Of a stretch of 64,000 nucleotides of DNA, positions 9,886-20,973 are shown one piece after another. The position numbers and the translations under genes were made by a program. The notes below the pieces were generated by a model, which was given only the letters and a program-made list of their open reading frames with translations, did no database searches and was not told where the DNA came from. Numbering within the stretch: position 1 is the stretch's first letter; the number at the start of each line of letters is the position of its first letter. Source of the stretch: Saccharomyces paradoxus (taxonomy: Eukaryota; Ascomycota; Saccharomycetes; Saccharomycetales; Saccharomycetaceae); the NCBI RefSeq assembly GCF_002079055.1, contig NC_047489.1, positions 124,001 to 188,000 of the forward strand. Reading direction: 5' to 3'.

Positions 9886-11451
9886 ATGACGACTCGTTTG
9901 CTCCAGCTTACTCGTCCTCATTACAGATTATTATCCTTACCTTTAAAGAAAGCCTTCAATATACAAAGGCAGATGTCTTTTACGGGCCCTTCTCCGTTTA
10001 ACAGTTATTTAAACACGATCACTAAATCCCTACAACAGAATTTACAAACATGCTTTCATTTTCAAGCGAATGAAATCGATATTATCGAATCTCCATCGCA
10101 ATTTTACGACCTCTTGAAGTCAAAAATACTTAGTTCACAAAATAGAATATTTATTGCGTCTCTATATTTAGGCAAAAGCGAGACTGAGTTGGTGGACTGT
10201 ATATCTCAGGCATTGTCCAAGAACCCCAATTTAAAAGTTTCTTTTCTACTCGATGGTCTTCGAGGAACAAGAGAATTACCTTCCACCTGTTCCGCCACTT
10301 TGTTATCGTCACTAGTGGCCAAATATGGGTCACAAAGAGTGGATTGCCGATTGTATAAGACTCCTGCTTACCGTGGTTGGAAAAAAGTCTTGGTTCCTAA
10401 AAGATTTAATGAAGGTTTAGGCTTACAACATATGAAAATATATGGGTTTGATAATGAGGTCATTCTTTCAGGTGCCAACCTTTCCAACGACTATTTTACC
10501 AACAGACAAGACAGATACTATCTCTTTAAATCTAGGAACTTCTCCAATTACTATTTTAAATTACATCAACTTATAAGTTCCTTCAGTTATCAGATTGTGA
10601 AGCCAATGATGGATAATCATGTCAACATTATTTGGCCAGATTCGAACCCTACTGTCGAACCAGCAAAAAATAAAAGGCTGTTTTTAAGAGAAGCATCTCA
10701 ATTACTCGACAGCTTTTTACTAAGTTCTAAACAAAGCCTCCCAGTTACTTCAACGGGTCAATTCTCCACAATAGTCTACCCAATTTCTCAATTCACACCG
10801 CTTTTCCCTAAATATAATGACAAATCGACCGAAAAATCAACGATATTGTCATTACTTTCCAATATAACAAACAATGCCATTTCTTGGACATTCACCGCAG
10901 GATACTTCAATATCCTTCCAGACATCAAAGCAAAACTGCTGGCAACGCCAGTTACTGAGGCAAATGTAATAACTGCTTCCCCATTTGCAAACGGCTTTTA
11001 TCAATCGAAGGGTGTCTCATCAAATTTACCTGGCGCTTACCTATACTTGTCCAAAAAATTTTTACAAGACGTTTCTAAATACAACCAAGATCATGCTATC
11101 ACATTAAGAGAATGGCAAAGAGGCGTAGTAAATAAGCCTAATGGCTGGTCATATCATGCAAAAGGTATTTGGCTTTCTACTCGTGATAAAAGTGATTCCG
11201 ATAACTGGAAACCCTTTATCACCGTTATAGGATCTTCCAATTATACGAGAAGGGCGTATTCGTTAGATTTGGAATCGAATGCTCTCATTATTACAAGGGA
11301 TGAAGAGTTAAGAAAAAAAATGAAAGCAGAGTTAGATAATTTATTACAATATACAAAACCCGTAACTCTAGAAGACTTTCAGTCAGACCCAAAAAGACAT
11401 ATTGGCACTGGTGTAAAGATAGCTACCTCTGTTTTGGGTAAAAAACTTTAG
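9886..11451 (+). CDS. PGS1: Pgs1, phosphatidylglycerolphosphate synthase
   Basis: Pgs1 makes phosphatidylglycerolphosphate from CDP-diacylglycerol and glycerol-3-phosphate in mitochondria, the first committed step to cardiolipin. The product is 521 residues, the same as in S. cerevisiae. It is a phospholipase D-superfamily protein with two HxK motifs. The first is H182-M-K184 in LGLQHMKIYGF, followed by the SGANLS strand. The second is HAK in SYHAKGIWLS near residue 425, followed by GSSNYTRRAYSLD. The first ~30 residues are basic and Leu/Thr-rich, consistent with a mitochondrial presequence (RPHYRLLSLPLKKAFNIQRQ). Confidence 0.96.
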   Translation: MTTRLLQLTRPHYRLLSLPLKKAFNIQRQMSFTGPSPFNSYLNTITKSLQQNLQTCFHFQANEIDIIESPSQFYDLLKSKILSSQNRIFIASLYLGKSETELVDCISQALSKNPNLKVSFLLDGLRGTRELPSTCSATLLSSLVAKYGSQRVDCRLYKTPAYRGWKKVLVPKRFNEGLGLQHMKIYGFDNEVILSGANLSNDYFTNRQDRYYLFKSRNFSNYYFKLHQLISSFSYQIVKPMMDNHVNIIWPDSNPTVEPAKNKRLFLREASQLLDSFLLSSKQSLPVTSTGQFSTIVYPISQFTPLFPKYNDKSTEKSTILSLLSNITNNAISWTFTAGYFNILPDIKAKLLATPVTEANVITASPFANGFYQSKGVSSNLPGAYLYLSKKFLQDVSKYNQDHAITLREWQRGVVNKPNGWSYHAKGIWLSTRDKSDSDNWKPFITVIGSSNYTRRAYSLDLESNALIITRDEELRKKMKAELDNLLQYTKPVTLEDFQSDPKRHIGTGVKIATSVLGKKL

Positions 11452-11583
11452 ATTCTATTCTATCATTATTATGTCCCTGTAAATATGGAAAATTAAAAAA
11501 AATAGTAATAATAAATGCACTCTCTAAAACTCCTTAAAGTCGTGAACAACCATCGTAAAACTATTGAGGCAGACGACGATCCG

Positions 11584-12451
11584 TTATAGTTTCCCTTTTG
11601 GCAATCGTGGTTTCCGTCCTACGTAAACATACTGAACTTGGCAAAGTATAACCGATAAGGTGACAAATTGTATCAATTTTACCCAAAATGGCGTTGAATT
11701 AAATGGGATTTCATAGAACAATACACTGGTCGGTATTAGTAGTCTTCCTACCAAATCGATAAATTCAGCCAAAAATGATATTAATACAAACTTTGATGAT
11801 AGTCCTACTGTTGAGCATCCCATCCAGTTAATACTCATTTGAGGAACATACTTAAAACATTTAAGCAGGTTTGCCATTACCCATAGATAATTTATGTGGT
11901 CCAGATAAAAAACACCAAATTTACCTGAATTCTTCAATGGTAAATTGGAAATGGAACATCCATATGTAAATATGCCTAATACAAGGAAGACACCTATAAA
12001 TATTATGGAAGTAATGGAAATGCCCTGGTAGATATGTTTAGTTGACCTATAATAATATAACTGCCTCAAAAGCATCAAGCAACAAAAGAAAACGCAAAAA
12101 TCCTTTAGGATGAGGAGGCTGGATATGGGTATACTACGGGCTTCATTCAACGGATAAAAAAGTGGGAATCTTTGGGACAGTTGCTCCCTCACCAGAGATG
12201 AATAACAATAGTGCAACGCGCAATACAAATAAAGACCATTACCAACAAAATCTAGCAAATATAAGTCGTATGAAAGACCATAAATAGATCTATGAAGTTT
12301 ATTATAACGCTTCTGGTATAGAATGGCGATGATCTATGTAAAAAGTGGAGGTTTTCTCCCTTAGTTAGTCAAATCTTTCATGTATACTTTTCCTTTCAAT
12401 TATGCATACTGATAAAAATCCTGCCAGGCCCTGCAGAACAACAACAAGCAT
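11584..12451 (-). CDS. YCL002C: Spliced PQ-loop (cystinosin-like) membrane protein, YCL002C
   Basis: The model is complement(join(11584..12333,12410..12451)), 263 residues. Exon 1 (ATG at 12451) codes 14 residues, MLVVVLQGLAGFLS. The donor is GTATGC at 12409, the probable branch site GACTAAC at 12370-12364, and the acceptor ACATAG ends at 12334. Without splicing the frame has a stop at the acceptor TAG and no nearby ATG, so splicing is needed. The joined sequence has about seven hydrophobic segments and two PQ-loop style repeats. The first runs through GLSYDLYLLDFVGNGLYL near residues 32-49, and the second through KYVPQMSINWMGCSTVGLS, containing the PQ pair. This resembles cystinosin-type transporters, but the substrate is unknown. 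PGS1 is its convergent neighbour. Confidence 0.85.
12334..12409 (-). other. Intron of YCL002C with non-consensus signals
   Basis: The intron is 76 nt. The donor is GTATGC, not GTATGT, and the branch site GACTAAC differs at the first base. The acceptor is TTTTTACATAG. Frame is kept and a start codon gained, which supports the model. Confidence 0.8.
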
Positions 12452-12693
12452 GTGAATGATTGGATATGATGGCTTCGCAGGGCTCCTCAATCGCTTCTCT
12501 GGAAAACCTTACCTCAATGAGGTTAAAAATCGTGGGCTTTTCGTTCGTAGAGAAAAAAAAACTTGACAAAAACACGCCTCTACAGAAGAACACGAATTAT
12601 ACATAAGGAAAATACCGTTATAAGAAAGGTGATTATAATTGGGAACTAAGTGCTTACACGAAAGGTATAGAATATCAAAAAAAAGGAAGTAAG

Positions 12694-13260
12694 ATGGACT
12701 ACGATAGCCCCGATACCATGAACGATGGTTCAAGCAACACCTTAATCTCGAAGATGAATACAATGAAACTATTATATCAACACTATTTGGATAAAGTCAC
12801 ACCTCACACTAAGGAGAGGTGGGCTGTACTAGGTGGTCTGTTATGTTTGTTTATGGTACGTATTACAATGGCCGAAGGTTGGTATGTGATTTGTTATGGT
12901 CTAGGTTTATTTTTGTTAAATCAATTTTTAGCCTTTTTGACCCCAAAATTCGATATGTCCTTACAGCAAGATGAAGAAAACAACGAATTGGAAGCTGGAG
13001 AAAAATCAGAGGAATTTCGTCCATTCATTAGAAGATTACCCGAGTTCAAGTTTTGGTATAACAGCATTAGAGCCACTATTATTTCTTTATTATTGTCACT
13101 ATTTTCAATCTTCGATATTCCAGTATATTGGCCAATTTTATTGATGTACTTCATATTGTTGTTCTTTTTAACCATGAGAAGGCAAATTCAACATATGATA
13201 AAATATAGATATATACCCTTAGATATTGGTAAGAAGAAATATTCACATTCTTCTAACTGA
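12694..13260 (+). CDS. RER1: Rer1, Golgi receptor for ER retrieval
   Basis: Rer1 cycles between cis-Golgi and ER in COPI vesicles and returns escaped ER membrane proteins such as Sec12 and unassembled subunits by recognising their transmembrane segments. The product is 188 residues, as in S. cerevisiae. Four membrane helices form two hairpins, near residues 48-85 (AVLGGLLCLFMVRITMAEGWYVICYGLGLFLLNQF) and 130-168. The conserved segment LLNQFLAFLTPKFD follows the first hairpin, and EFRPFIRRLPEFKFW precedes the second. The short basic C-terminal tail (DIGKKKYSHSSN) fits a COPI sorting tail. It is the last protein gene before the DOM34-like gene and CEN3. Confidence 0.96.
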   Translation: MDYDSPDTMNDGSSNTLISKMNTMKLLYQHYLDKVTPHTKERWAVLGGLLCLFMVRITMAEGWYVICYGLGLFLLNQFLAFLTPKFDMSLQQDEENNELEAGEKSEEFRPFIRRLPEFKFWYNSIRATIISLLLSLFSIFDIPVYWPILLMYFILLFFLTMRRQIQHMIKYRYIPLDIGKKKYSHSSN

Positions 13261-13764
13261 TATGTGGACTCCACATACCTATTCAACGAACACATTCGTA
13301 TTTTAATTATATGTAAATCAAATACCTGATAGTTACAGAATAATTGTTATTACTTTCTTCTACACATCCTTTTTTATATTTGGAAGAGTACATGAAATTA
13401 TTGATTAGGTAATTGACAGAAAGAGGCTCAATTTCTGCCATTCATGGATAAACAGCTCCAAATGGCTCCAATTGACCATGTTTTGTAAAGGTTTTGAGGC
13501 GACTGTCTTATATAGATCGACATCTTCAAGCCATCGCTCAATACTGAGCTTAGTTGCCAAATTAGTGAGAAATGGGGTGTGTCGAGGAATAGAGGGTGCA
13601 AAAAGAGAGGGCAATTTGCCATGGAAGGTGAGAGTTCGTTAAATGTTCATACTTGACAATGTCCATATATAATCGGTGACATGCATGAGTTAAATGCATG
13701 CGCCTCCCAAGAACTTTACCATTGAACGAAATTAATTAAGCTCCACGATAGACTTCAATAGACA
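13261..13764. other. Intergenic region, RER1 to DOM34-like gene
   Basis: I see no supported gene in these 504 bp. Two overlapping minus-strand frames of 64-69 codons (13405-13622) have no convincing start in one case and no known match. A TATA-like TATATAA at about 13666 lies ~100 bp before the DOM34-like ATG. Confidence 0.5.
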
Positions 13765-14925
13765 ATGAAAATCATAACCGTGGCAGAAGACTCCGCAGAT
13801 AACGATAATTCAATCATCACGTTAATCCCTCAAAATAAAGATGATCTTTTTACGATTTATCAAATAATAGACAAAGAGGATGAAGTCATATTTAAAAAAT
13901 TATTCACGACTAAAAGGGACGAAATAATAAGAAAAACAATTACCGATTATGTGGCTGTAAGATTAAGAATATTATCTCATGAATTTGATATAAAGGAGGA
14001 ATATCTGCGCTATAAGGGAATAACGGTCACTGACGGTACGAACATATCTAGCGCAAATGTCCCTTTAGGCAAGTTTCTGAGCTTTAACATAACTTATGAA
14101 CATCAGTTTACTATTTTCAAGCGCCACTTTAATAAATATGCCAGGAAGCTCTTGAAAGAGGCACTCGACTCAGAAATGAAATCAGACACTGCTGCGGTGG
14201 TTCTGCAAGAAGGAATTTCTCACATTTGCTTATTAACAACTTCTTCAACTATTTTAAAGCAAAAAATTGAAGTTTCGATACCAAAAAAGAAAGATACAGT
14301 TGATATAAGTAAACTGGATGAGAAGACTGAAGCATTTTATAGAAGAACTTATGACGCAGTGGTGAAAAATTTCAATTTTGATGAACTAAGAGTAATAATA
14401 CTGTGCTCTCCTGGATTTTATGCGAAGACATTGATGGAAAAAATCCTGAAATATGCAGAGAAAGATCAAAATAATTCAGTTTTGCAGAACCAAGAAATGT
14501 TTGTTATTGCCCATTGTTCTACAGGATATATACAGGGGATCAATGAAGTTTTAAGAGATCCTGAATATTCTAAGATATTGCAAAATACTAAGTACTTGAA
14601 AGAAATCCATATCATGGACGAGTTCCTTGAGCATTTGAACAAAGATGATGATAGGGCATGGTATGGTGTAGAGGAAACCGAAAGGGCTGCAAAATTGGGT
14701 GCGATAGAAACACTACTTATTACAGATAGTGTACTAAAAAGTGACGATGTTAAAAAGCGTGAAAAATACCTCGACCTAATTGAGAATATCGAACAAAATA
14801 ATGGCGAAGTATTCGTATTCAGTACTTTGCAAAGTCACGGTAAAGAACTTGAGACATTAACGGGTTTAGCCTGTATCTTAAAATATCCTATCCACAACCT
14901 TGATGAAATTTTCCAGGTTAACTAA
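13765..14925 (+). CDS. Uninterrupted DOM34 (Pelota) paralog beside CEN3
   Basis: Dom34/Pelota with the GTPase Hbs1 enters the A site of stalled ribosomes, splits them, and starts no-go and non-stop decay. This gene codes 386 residues, the length of Dom34. It has the three-domain eRF1-like plan: an N-terminal Sm-like domain (~1-130), a central domain (~135-270) with [16 protein letters not shown] at 173-176 and the conserved PGF at 216-218 (CSPGFYAK), and a C-terminal domain (~275-375) with [19 protein letters not shown]. Like all Pelota proteins it has no GGQ. In the S. cerevisiae reference this locus is two short ORFs, YCL001W-A and YCL001W-B, described as DOM34-like. Here the frame is whole. 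DOM34 itself lies by CEN14, so this is probably its whole-genome-duplication partner. Expression is unknown. Confidence 0.9.
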   Translation: MKIITVAEDSADNDNSIITLIPQNKDDLFTIYQIIDKEDEVIFKKLFTTKRDEIIRKTITDYVAVRLRILSHEFDIKEEYLRYKGITVTDGTNISSANVPLGKFLSFNITYEHQFTIFKRHFNKYARKLLKEALDSEMKSDTAAVVLQEGISHICLLTTSSTILKQKIEVSIPKKKDTVDISKLDEKTEAFYRRTYDAVVKNFNFDELRVIILCSPGFYAKTLMEKILKYAEKDQNNSVLQNQEMFVIAHCSTGYIQGINEVLRDPEYSKILQNTKYLKEIHIMDEFLEHLNKDDDRAWYGVEETERAAKLGAIETLLITDSVLKSDDVKKREKYLDLIENIEQNNGEVFVFSTLQSHGKELETLTGLACILKYPIHNLDEIFQVN

Positions 14926-15113
14926 AATAAGCAGGATTTGTAAGATCAGTTCTTTTTTTTCTTTCTATCTAACACTTTTAAACGGGGCGAAAGAAAATTA
15001 CTATATACCTAGCGTACGTATATAATATTCGATTTTTAATATTGCATTTCAATTTTAAACAACAAAATGGCAGGCAATACATCGCTGTTCACAAAAAAAT
15101 AGGGTAATAAAAT
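14926..15113. other. DOM34-like 3' region to CEN3
   Basis: These AT-rich bases hold T-rich tracts after the stop codon and end at CDEI. No gene is seen. Confidence 0.5.
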
Positions 15114-15230
15114 ATCACATGACAATTTAAAATATTTTTATATTTTAAGAAAATTATTTTAATAAATTCTTATATAGTTTTAAAAAAAGATCATTAAAAA
15201 ACAAATGTATATGCTTTCCGAAAGATAAAT
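15114..15230 (+). other. CEN3: Centromere CEN3
   Basis: This is a complete point centromere of 117 bp. CDEI is ATCACATG at 15114-15121, matching RTCACRTG, the Cbf1 site. CDEII is 84 bp (15122-15205), over 85% A+T with long A and T runs. CDEIII is at 15206-15230, with core TGTATATGCTTTCCGAAAG followed by ATAAA, including the essential CCG bound by CBF3. The order CDEI to CDEIII runs left to right. The position after RER1 and the DOM34-like gene and before CDC10 fixes it as CEN3. Confidence 0.96.
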
Positions 15231-15451
15231 ATGTTAACAAAATAAATATTACACTAATAGGACGATTTCATAAAACGTTTCATCAGCAAAGCTTACTTGT
15301 TTAATAATATTTGATAGATGCAGAAGGATAAAAGAAGTTGGTAAAGCAGGTTAATGATGAACAGAGAAAGGATTCGAAAAGCTTTTTGAATATTTTGCTC
15401 ATGCAATGATGAAATCAACCCACGATATAACCATTGACCCCTCATGCCTAT

Positions 15452-15768
15452 TGTTGGAATGAAATTCTAATATCATCTATTTAGTAGTATAATATCACAT
15501 GCGGTGTAAGAAGATGACATAAATATTGAGAAACAGTCAGCAAGTTTAATGAAAGCTGGGACGCAAGGATTGATAATGTAATAGCATAATGAATGACAAC
15601 ATATAAAAAGAAAGAAGATATAGTAATAACACTATGTAGAACTATCGATCCCCTTTTATGGATTCCTATATCCTCGAGGAGAACTTCTAGTGTATTCTGT
15701 ATACCTATATCATAGCTTTTAGCAACAATAGAATTCCAACAATTATCTAATTATTCGCCAAATTCTCA
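15452..15768 (+). mobile_element. Solo delta LTR (Ty1/Ty2 family)
   Basis: The 317-bp element runs from TGTTGGAATG to TTCTCA and carries the typical inner block ATCCTCGAGGAGAACTTCTA. It is flanked by perfect 5-bp target duplications, CCTAT at 15447-15451 and 15769-15773. No internal Ty sequence remains, so it is the product of LTR-LTR recombination. It lies 221 bp from CDEIII. The intact duplication suggests moderate age. Confidence 0.95.
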
Positions 15769-15773
15769 CCTAT

Positions 15774-18762
15774 GTTACTTCAACTATATTTGCTGTGCTC
15801 GATTTACAGCAGCCCATTAAACATTGTAAGTACAATTTAACAAGATAGCGAATATGGTACTAAAAGTAGGAAGATTTCTCGTCCAATTCATAGTTATCTT
15901 TTTTTTAGCAAATTTCAGCCAAAAATGTAGTAGTGCTAAATTCGAATGAGGGTTTCTAAATTAGTCAAATATGCCGTAGAAAGGCGAAAGAGTTGTGTCT
16001 TCAAAATCCGTTTCTTCACTAGTCATTTCGGGATCGACTTATCATGCGGTGAAATCGTAATGAGTATAATTTTTCTTGACTACTCTTCTGAGGCAAACCT
16101 GCTGGTGTAACCACTATCATATTTATGGCTTGAAGTTAAGAATGTTTCATGATAAGTTGAGCAAATTACACGAAGGTACGTGCCACCTTAAAAATTCTTA
16201 TATTTGTGTCTTGTTGAGCCACGTCATCTAGAGGGATCGAGTGTCATACTCTTACGCTAACGTCTAGCTGAATATTGTTGTTCTTCAAGATCATGCGATT
16301 TAAAACTCTTATATTTTGCTTCTCCTCAGGCAGAGGAATCTCTGAAATTATGGAAGGTGACACTATTAGAGTTAGAAGACAGTGCTTGGCCGCACCAGAT
16401 ACTGATTATTTCATGCCCAAAACGGAATATCACGTGTACTTAAATTTCACTATCAGAATGTTGTATATGACGGTGGCGTATACTGGCTATTCACACTTAT
16501 TCAATCTAATACAATTGTCTTATTATTTCTTTCTCAAGTAAACCTTGATTACCAGCGTGTGGGAAGACCATGATGTGTTTCGTAAACAATTGGAAGTAGT
16601 GGAATTACAATAGCAATGACAATGACAATAGTAACAAGTAATAGAAGCCCCAACAATGAATGTGTTGTTTCTAATATACTTTGATACCTGACGATTTGTT
16701 CTTTTGGTTGTCGAATTAGTGCCGGCTAAGCACCTGCCTCTTGTAGGCTTTTTTTAACTTGCTTTATTTATCAGAGTTTTCACGTAAACAAACTAGAAGA
16801 CTGGCCGCCAACGTTAGCTTTGGTTGTTTCTATTTCTATCTCATCATATATTTCCTGCCATTATTAATGGTGGCTTAGTTCTGAAGTCATTGCCTTCTGA
16901 ATAACCTTATATATTTTCTTAAGAACTATGAAAGTGATAGCAATTCTTAAGATGAAGGCCATTTATCGATGTTCTATCTCAACTTTTACCACTCTCGAAT
17001 AATATGTCTTTTTTTTTTTCTTCTTATATGAGACAAGCAAATCGCCATACAACGCTCGTCCATGCCATGAGCTTCATCGAGTTCTTGACTTCTTAAACTC
17101 TGCAGAATAATATAATTTTTTTGCCCTTATGAAAATTTGTTATAATAATGGCGAAATGTAACTACCTTACTAGTTGTCCCAACAATCCCTAGAGAAACTA
17201 CCCTTTTTCTTTACGTGAACTTTATTATATACTTGATCGCGTTTCTTGATTATTTAATATTTACATTTTCCGCACTGTCAGTGCAGCTCTCATTATATAA
17301 ACCTGTGAAGAATATGTAGCCGCCCAGTAAGGCTTTTTTGAGAAGAAAAGCTGGCTTAACATAATTATAAAAGTTACCGGTGTTAATCCTTTTGTTTGCC
17401 GTTGTAATCTGGTATGAACACTTATGAAAATATGCTAATATGCTAATAGTCCAAAAATAATAAAAACGTACAGATTTGTCTTCCTTAATATGAGCAAAAA
17501 GCTTGCTATCTATTTTAGTATTCCTTATTTCCCGTATAAGTCTACGTCGCCCCACATTTTCTCACTGACACGAATATGGACCAATCCATTTGTGCATTTC
17601 CATTAATCCTTCATCTGAAACTAATTAAAACTCGCTCAAAGATAGGGATGTTTGTTTGGAATTACTAAATTCTGGCAGTATATTTGCTGTTCGTTGGTTT
17701 GACTCAAATTGAGTATAACTTTTTTTAAAATTCATTGTACGTTTTTCAAAGTACTCAGAAGAAGAAACAGGATGTAATTTATCAATGCCAGTATTGAATA
17801 ACTCATTTTCAAACCACATTGCCCTCTATTGAGCTTTTTCTCACTAGCAAACTATTAAACAAAAATGGAAAGGTAGGTCAATTACCGTTCAAGAGCAACT
17901 ATATTTGCTAACAATATATTATACGAAGATCACTTTTCTGAAATTGGGTTATAGAAGGTAAGGAGAGGCTGAAATGTAATGATAATCAAGGAAGAAAATA
18001 TGTGGTTAGAAAAACTTTCTCTTTGTATAATAAACTCCTAAATATTCTTGGCCTTTTACATTGAAGTTAGACAACATCAAATTATATTACATGCTGGTCT
18101 AGACGTGGTGTGACATGTGATGATAAGTGAACAATGTGCTCAATTAGATATGGGATACATTTGAAAAGCTTACAAACAAGAGATGCTTTATATATATCCG
18201 CATTACAATGTTTTTTGGCGTATTTGAGTAACTTGTTAAAAACATGGAATAGGCCATTTCAAGCTACACATTAACAACACGTAGCGATTCTTGCTGACGT
18301 TTGTTCTAATACTTCAATAATGTGAGTACCTATTGCGCTTCGTAGAGAAGTACAATCCCTAGTCAAACATTTTTTTTAGAATTGTCGATGAGGACCTTTT
18401 AAGCGTGGACTTTAATCTTTATTCTTTATTGAAATATAATAAAATTGATTTATTATATTATTTTATTTATTCTAATTTGAATAAAAAAAAAATGATTTTC
18501 TTTCCTTCGTAGAGTAATGGTTTGGATAAGAGAGCAACATTTCTTTCATTTTACCAAACCAAAAGGTCATTGGCGTACGCAAAAGAAGGTTGAAACTTTT
18601 GCCCATCCCCACCGTACGTGAACTTCTAGTTCTCGGCCGCAATGCAAGATAATGTGAAGCCTAGAAGGAAAGAAGCAAGTTAAAGTATTTTTCATATAGA
18701 ATAATTTGAGAATTCTTAATATAATATAATAAGATATATAATCAGTACCATTCATATGAGAT
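15774..18762. other. Gene-poor region right of CEN3
   Basis: About 3 kb without a supported gene. The longest frames are short: 82 codons from an ATG at 16293 on the plus strand and ~100 codons at 17250-17555 on the minus strand, neither resembling a family I know. S. cerevisiae lists a doubtful ORF (YCR001W) hereabouts. Several AT-rich tracts are present, such as 18420-18490. No LTR or tRNA is seen. Confidence 0.5.
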
Positions 18763-19731
18763 TCAACGTTGAATGGCGTTGCTAGACATATGGGCTGAGG
18801 AACGACTATTCGCGTTTTCTTTTAAAGCAATCAATTGTCTTGCTCTGAACCCTTCATAGTGAATGTATGAAGTGGTTTCGATTAGGTCTTGGAGATGAGT
18901 TCGAATCAAAAATTCCCTTAAATATACAAAATCACACTGGTTGATGTCTTCAACATTAATAGCACTCCAACGAGTTTTTCTTCCCCTGAAGGTTTCACCA
19001 TTTATTTCAATTTCATTTTCAGAACCAACCACAGCAAATGGGATGATAGATCTGACACTTCTGTTCAGTTCTAATTCCTCGTCAGTTAGCTCCTCCGAAT
19101 CATAAGGATAAATCTTGAAATTGTATTTCTCGAACTCATTTTGGATAAGCTCTCTAAACTCTGCTCTTTCATCTAAAGTCAATGTATCCGATTTGCCAAT
19201 AACTGGTATAACATTTGCTATTTCTGTCAATCTTTTCAAGGCTTCAACATCAAGGCGACTCAACTCCTTTCCATTTGGTTGCAGGAAGTAAAGAATAGCA
19301 TGAACTCGCGTGTCAACAATAAACCTTTCACGCTGGGCTGTCAATTCTTTACGTAAGTATTGAGAATGTTGTTCTTTGATATACTTCACAATAGGCTCCC
19401 AAGCTTTAGAATTGTCAATAAAGTCACCAAAACCGGGTGTATCTATGACGTTGATATTCAAGCGAACACGATCCTCCACAAGAGTATGAGTAGAAATTTT
19501 CATTTCAGTTGTCTTTGTAATAGGTAGGGCAGTAATATCATCACCAGTGGCAGAATCGATCAAGTGCGAGGCGAATAATGTATTTATCAGAGTACTTTTA
19601 CCCAATCCGGATTGGCCAACAACCATTATATTGAACTGAAAACCTTTCTTCAGCAAACGATGTTCGATCTGATTCGTGATGGTATCAAAACCAACATAAG
19701 AAGCAGGCTGTACTGAGCTCAGGGAATCCAT
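18763..19731 (-). CDS. CDC10: Cdc10, septin
   Basis: Cdc10 is the central subunit of the linear septin octamer that forms the ring at the bud neck, acting as scaffold and diffusion barrier for cytokinesis. The product is 322 residues, the same as S. cerevisiae. The GTPase domain shows the P-loop GQSGLGKST (39-47), DTPGFGD (97-103) and GKSDTL in place of the usual septin AKAD. The septin unique element lies near residues 255-310 (REFLIRTHLQDLIETTSYIHYE). It lacks the C-terminal coiled coil of other septins, as expected for Cdc10. It is divergent to MRPL32, with 283 bp between the start codons. Confidence 0.97.
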   Translation of the reverse strand: MDSLSSVQPASYVGFDTITNQIEHRLLKKGFQFNIMVVGQSGLGKSTLINTLFASHLIDSATGDDITALPITKTTEMKISTHTLVEDRVRLNINVIDTPGFGDFIDNSKAWEPIVKYIKEQHSQYLRKELTAQRERFIVDTRVHAILYFLQPNGKELSRLDVEALKRLTEIANVIPVIGKSDTLTLDERAEFRELIQNEFEKYNFKIYPYDSEELTDEELELNRSVRSIIPFAVVGSENEIEINGETFRGRKTRWSAINVEDINQCDFVYLREFLIRTHLQDLIETTSYIHYEGFRARQLIALKENANSRSSAHMSSNAIQR

Positions 19732-20002
19732 TATTAAATTTTATAAAGTGCTTGCAGTATACGTGTAAAAGAACCGTGGGCTTGAGCTTGTATTTCCTTC
19801 TCTTTGCGTAGAGGAAGCCTAGCATTATTAATGCCTGTTTACATATATTCTTTTTGGCGATCCTGATCTATTTGTGGTTTCTCGAGTAAAATCCTATCAT
19901 ATGATACGATTATTTCCGTAAGCATGGAGAAAGCAAATCCTAATAAGGCATAATATTCCCGAATAATACCTTAACTTGGAGGAAAGAACACCAAGCAACT
20001 AG

Positions 20003-20566
<564 letters not shown>

Positions 20567-20973
20567 GTTCATCTTTGTTCTTATAGTGATTTTCTTTTTC
20601 AATAAACTTAAGCCTGTATATAGAAACTCATTTTCAAACTGTATATTTATTGTTTAAGACAGCATCAGTGGTAGAGCCAAGGAGAAAAAAAGAGAAGAGA
20701 AAAGCCAAAATAGAATTCCCTCATTTTTGACTAAACAAAATAAGACCTTCAAAATCGAGGGCCTTTTTTACGAATAACTATGTTCTAAAATATTAGGAAA
20801 TGATATTATTAGTACAGGGACTTACGGAAATATACTTTTAATATAAAAAAGGGCAAAATAGAATAAAAGTGAGAATTTTTTATTAATTTTTCAACGTCCT
20901 ATATTGATATATCTGCTCCAGATAGTATTGTGGTTAGTAAAACCTAAATTTTTGACACGGGAACTATTGTTCC
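20567..20973. other. Convergent 3' region, MRPL32 and YCP4
   Basis: 407 bp between two convergent genes with AT-rich 3' UTR and terminator-like tracts (TATATA at 20617). No gene is seen. Confidence 0.5.

Noticed and set aside
13405-13622. Two overlapping minus-strand frames between RER1 and the DOM34-like gene
   Set aside because: One lacks an ATG and neither resembles RLP7 or another neighbour of DOM34. Kept only as a note.
16293-16541. 82-codon plus-strand frame in the region right of CEN3
   Set aside because: Hydrophobic and short, with no known relative. Could be chance in AT-rich DNA.
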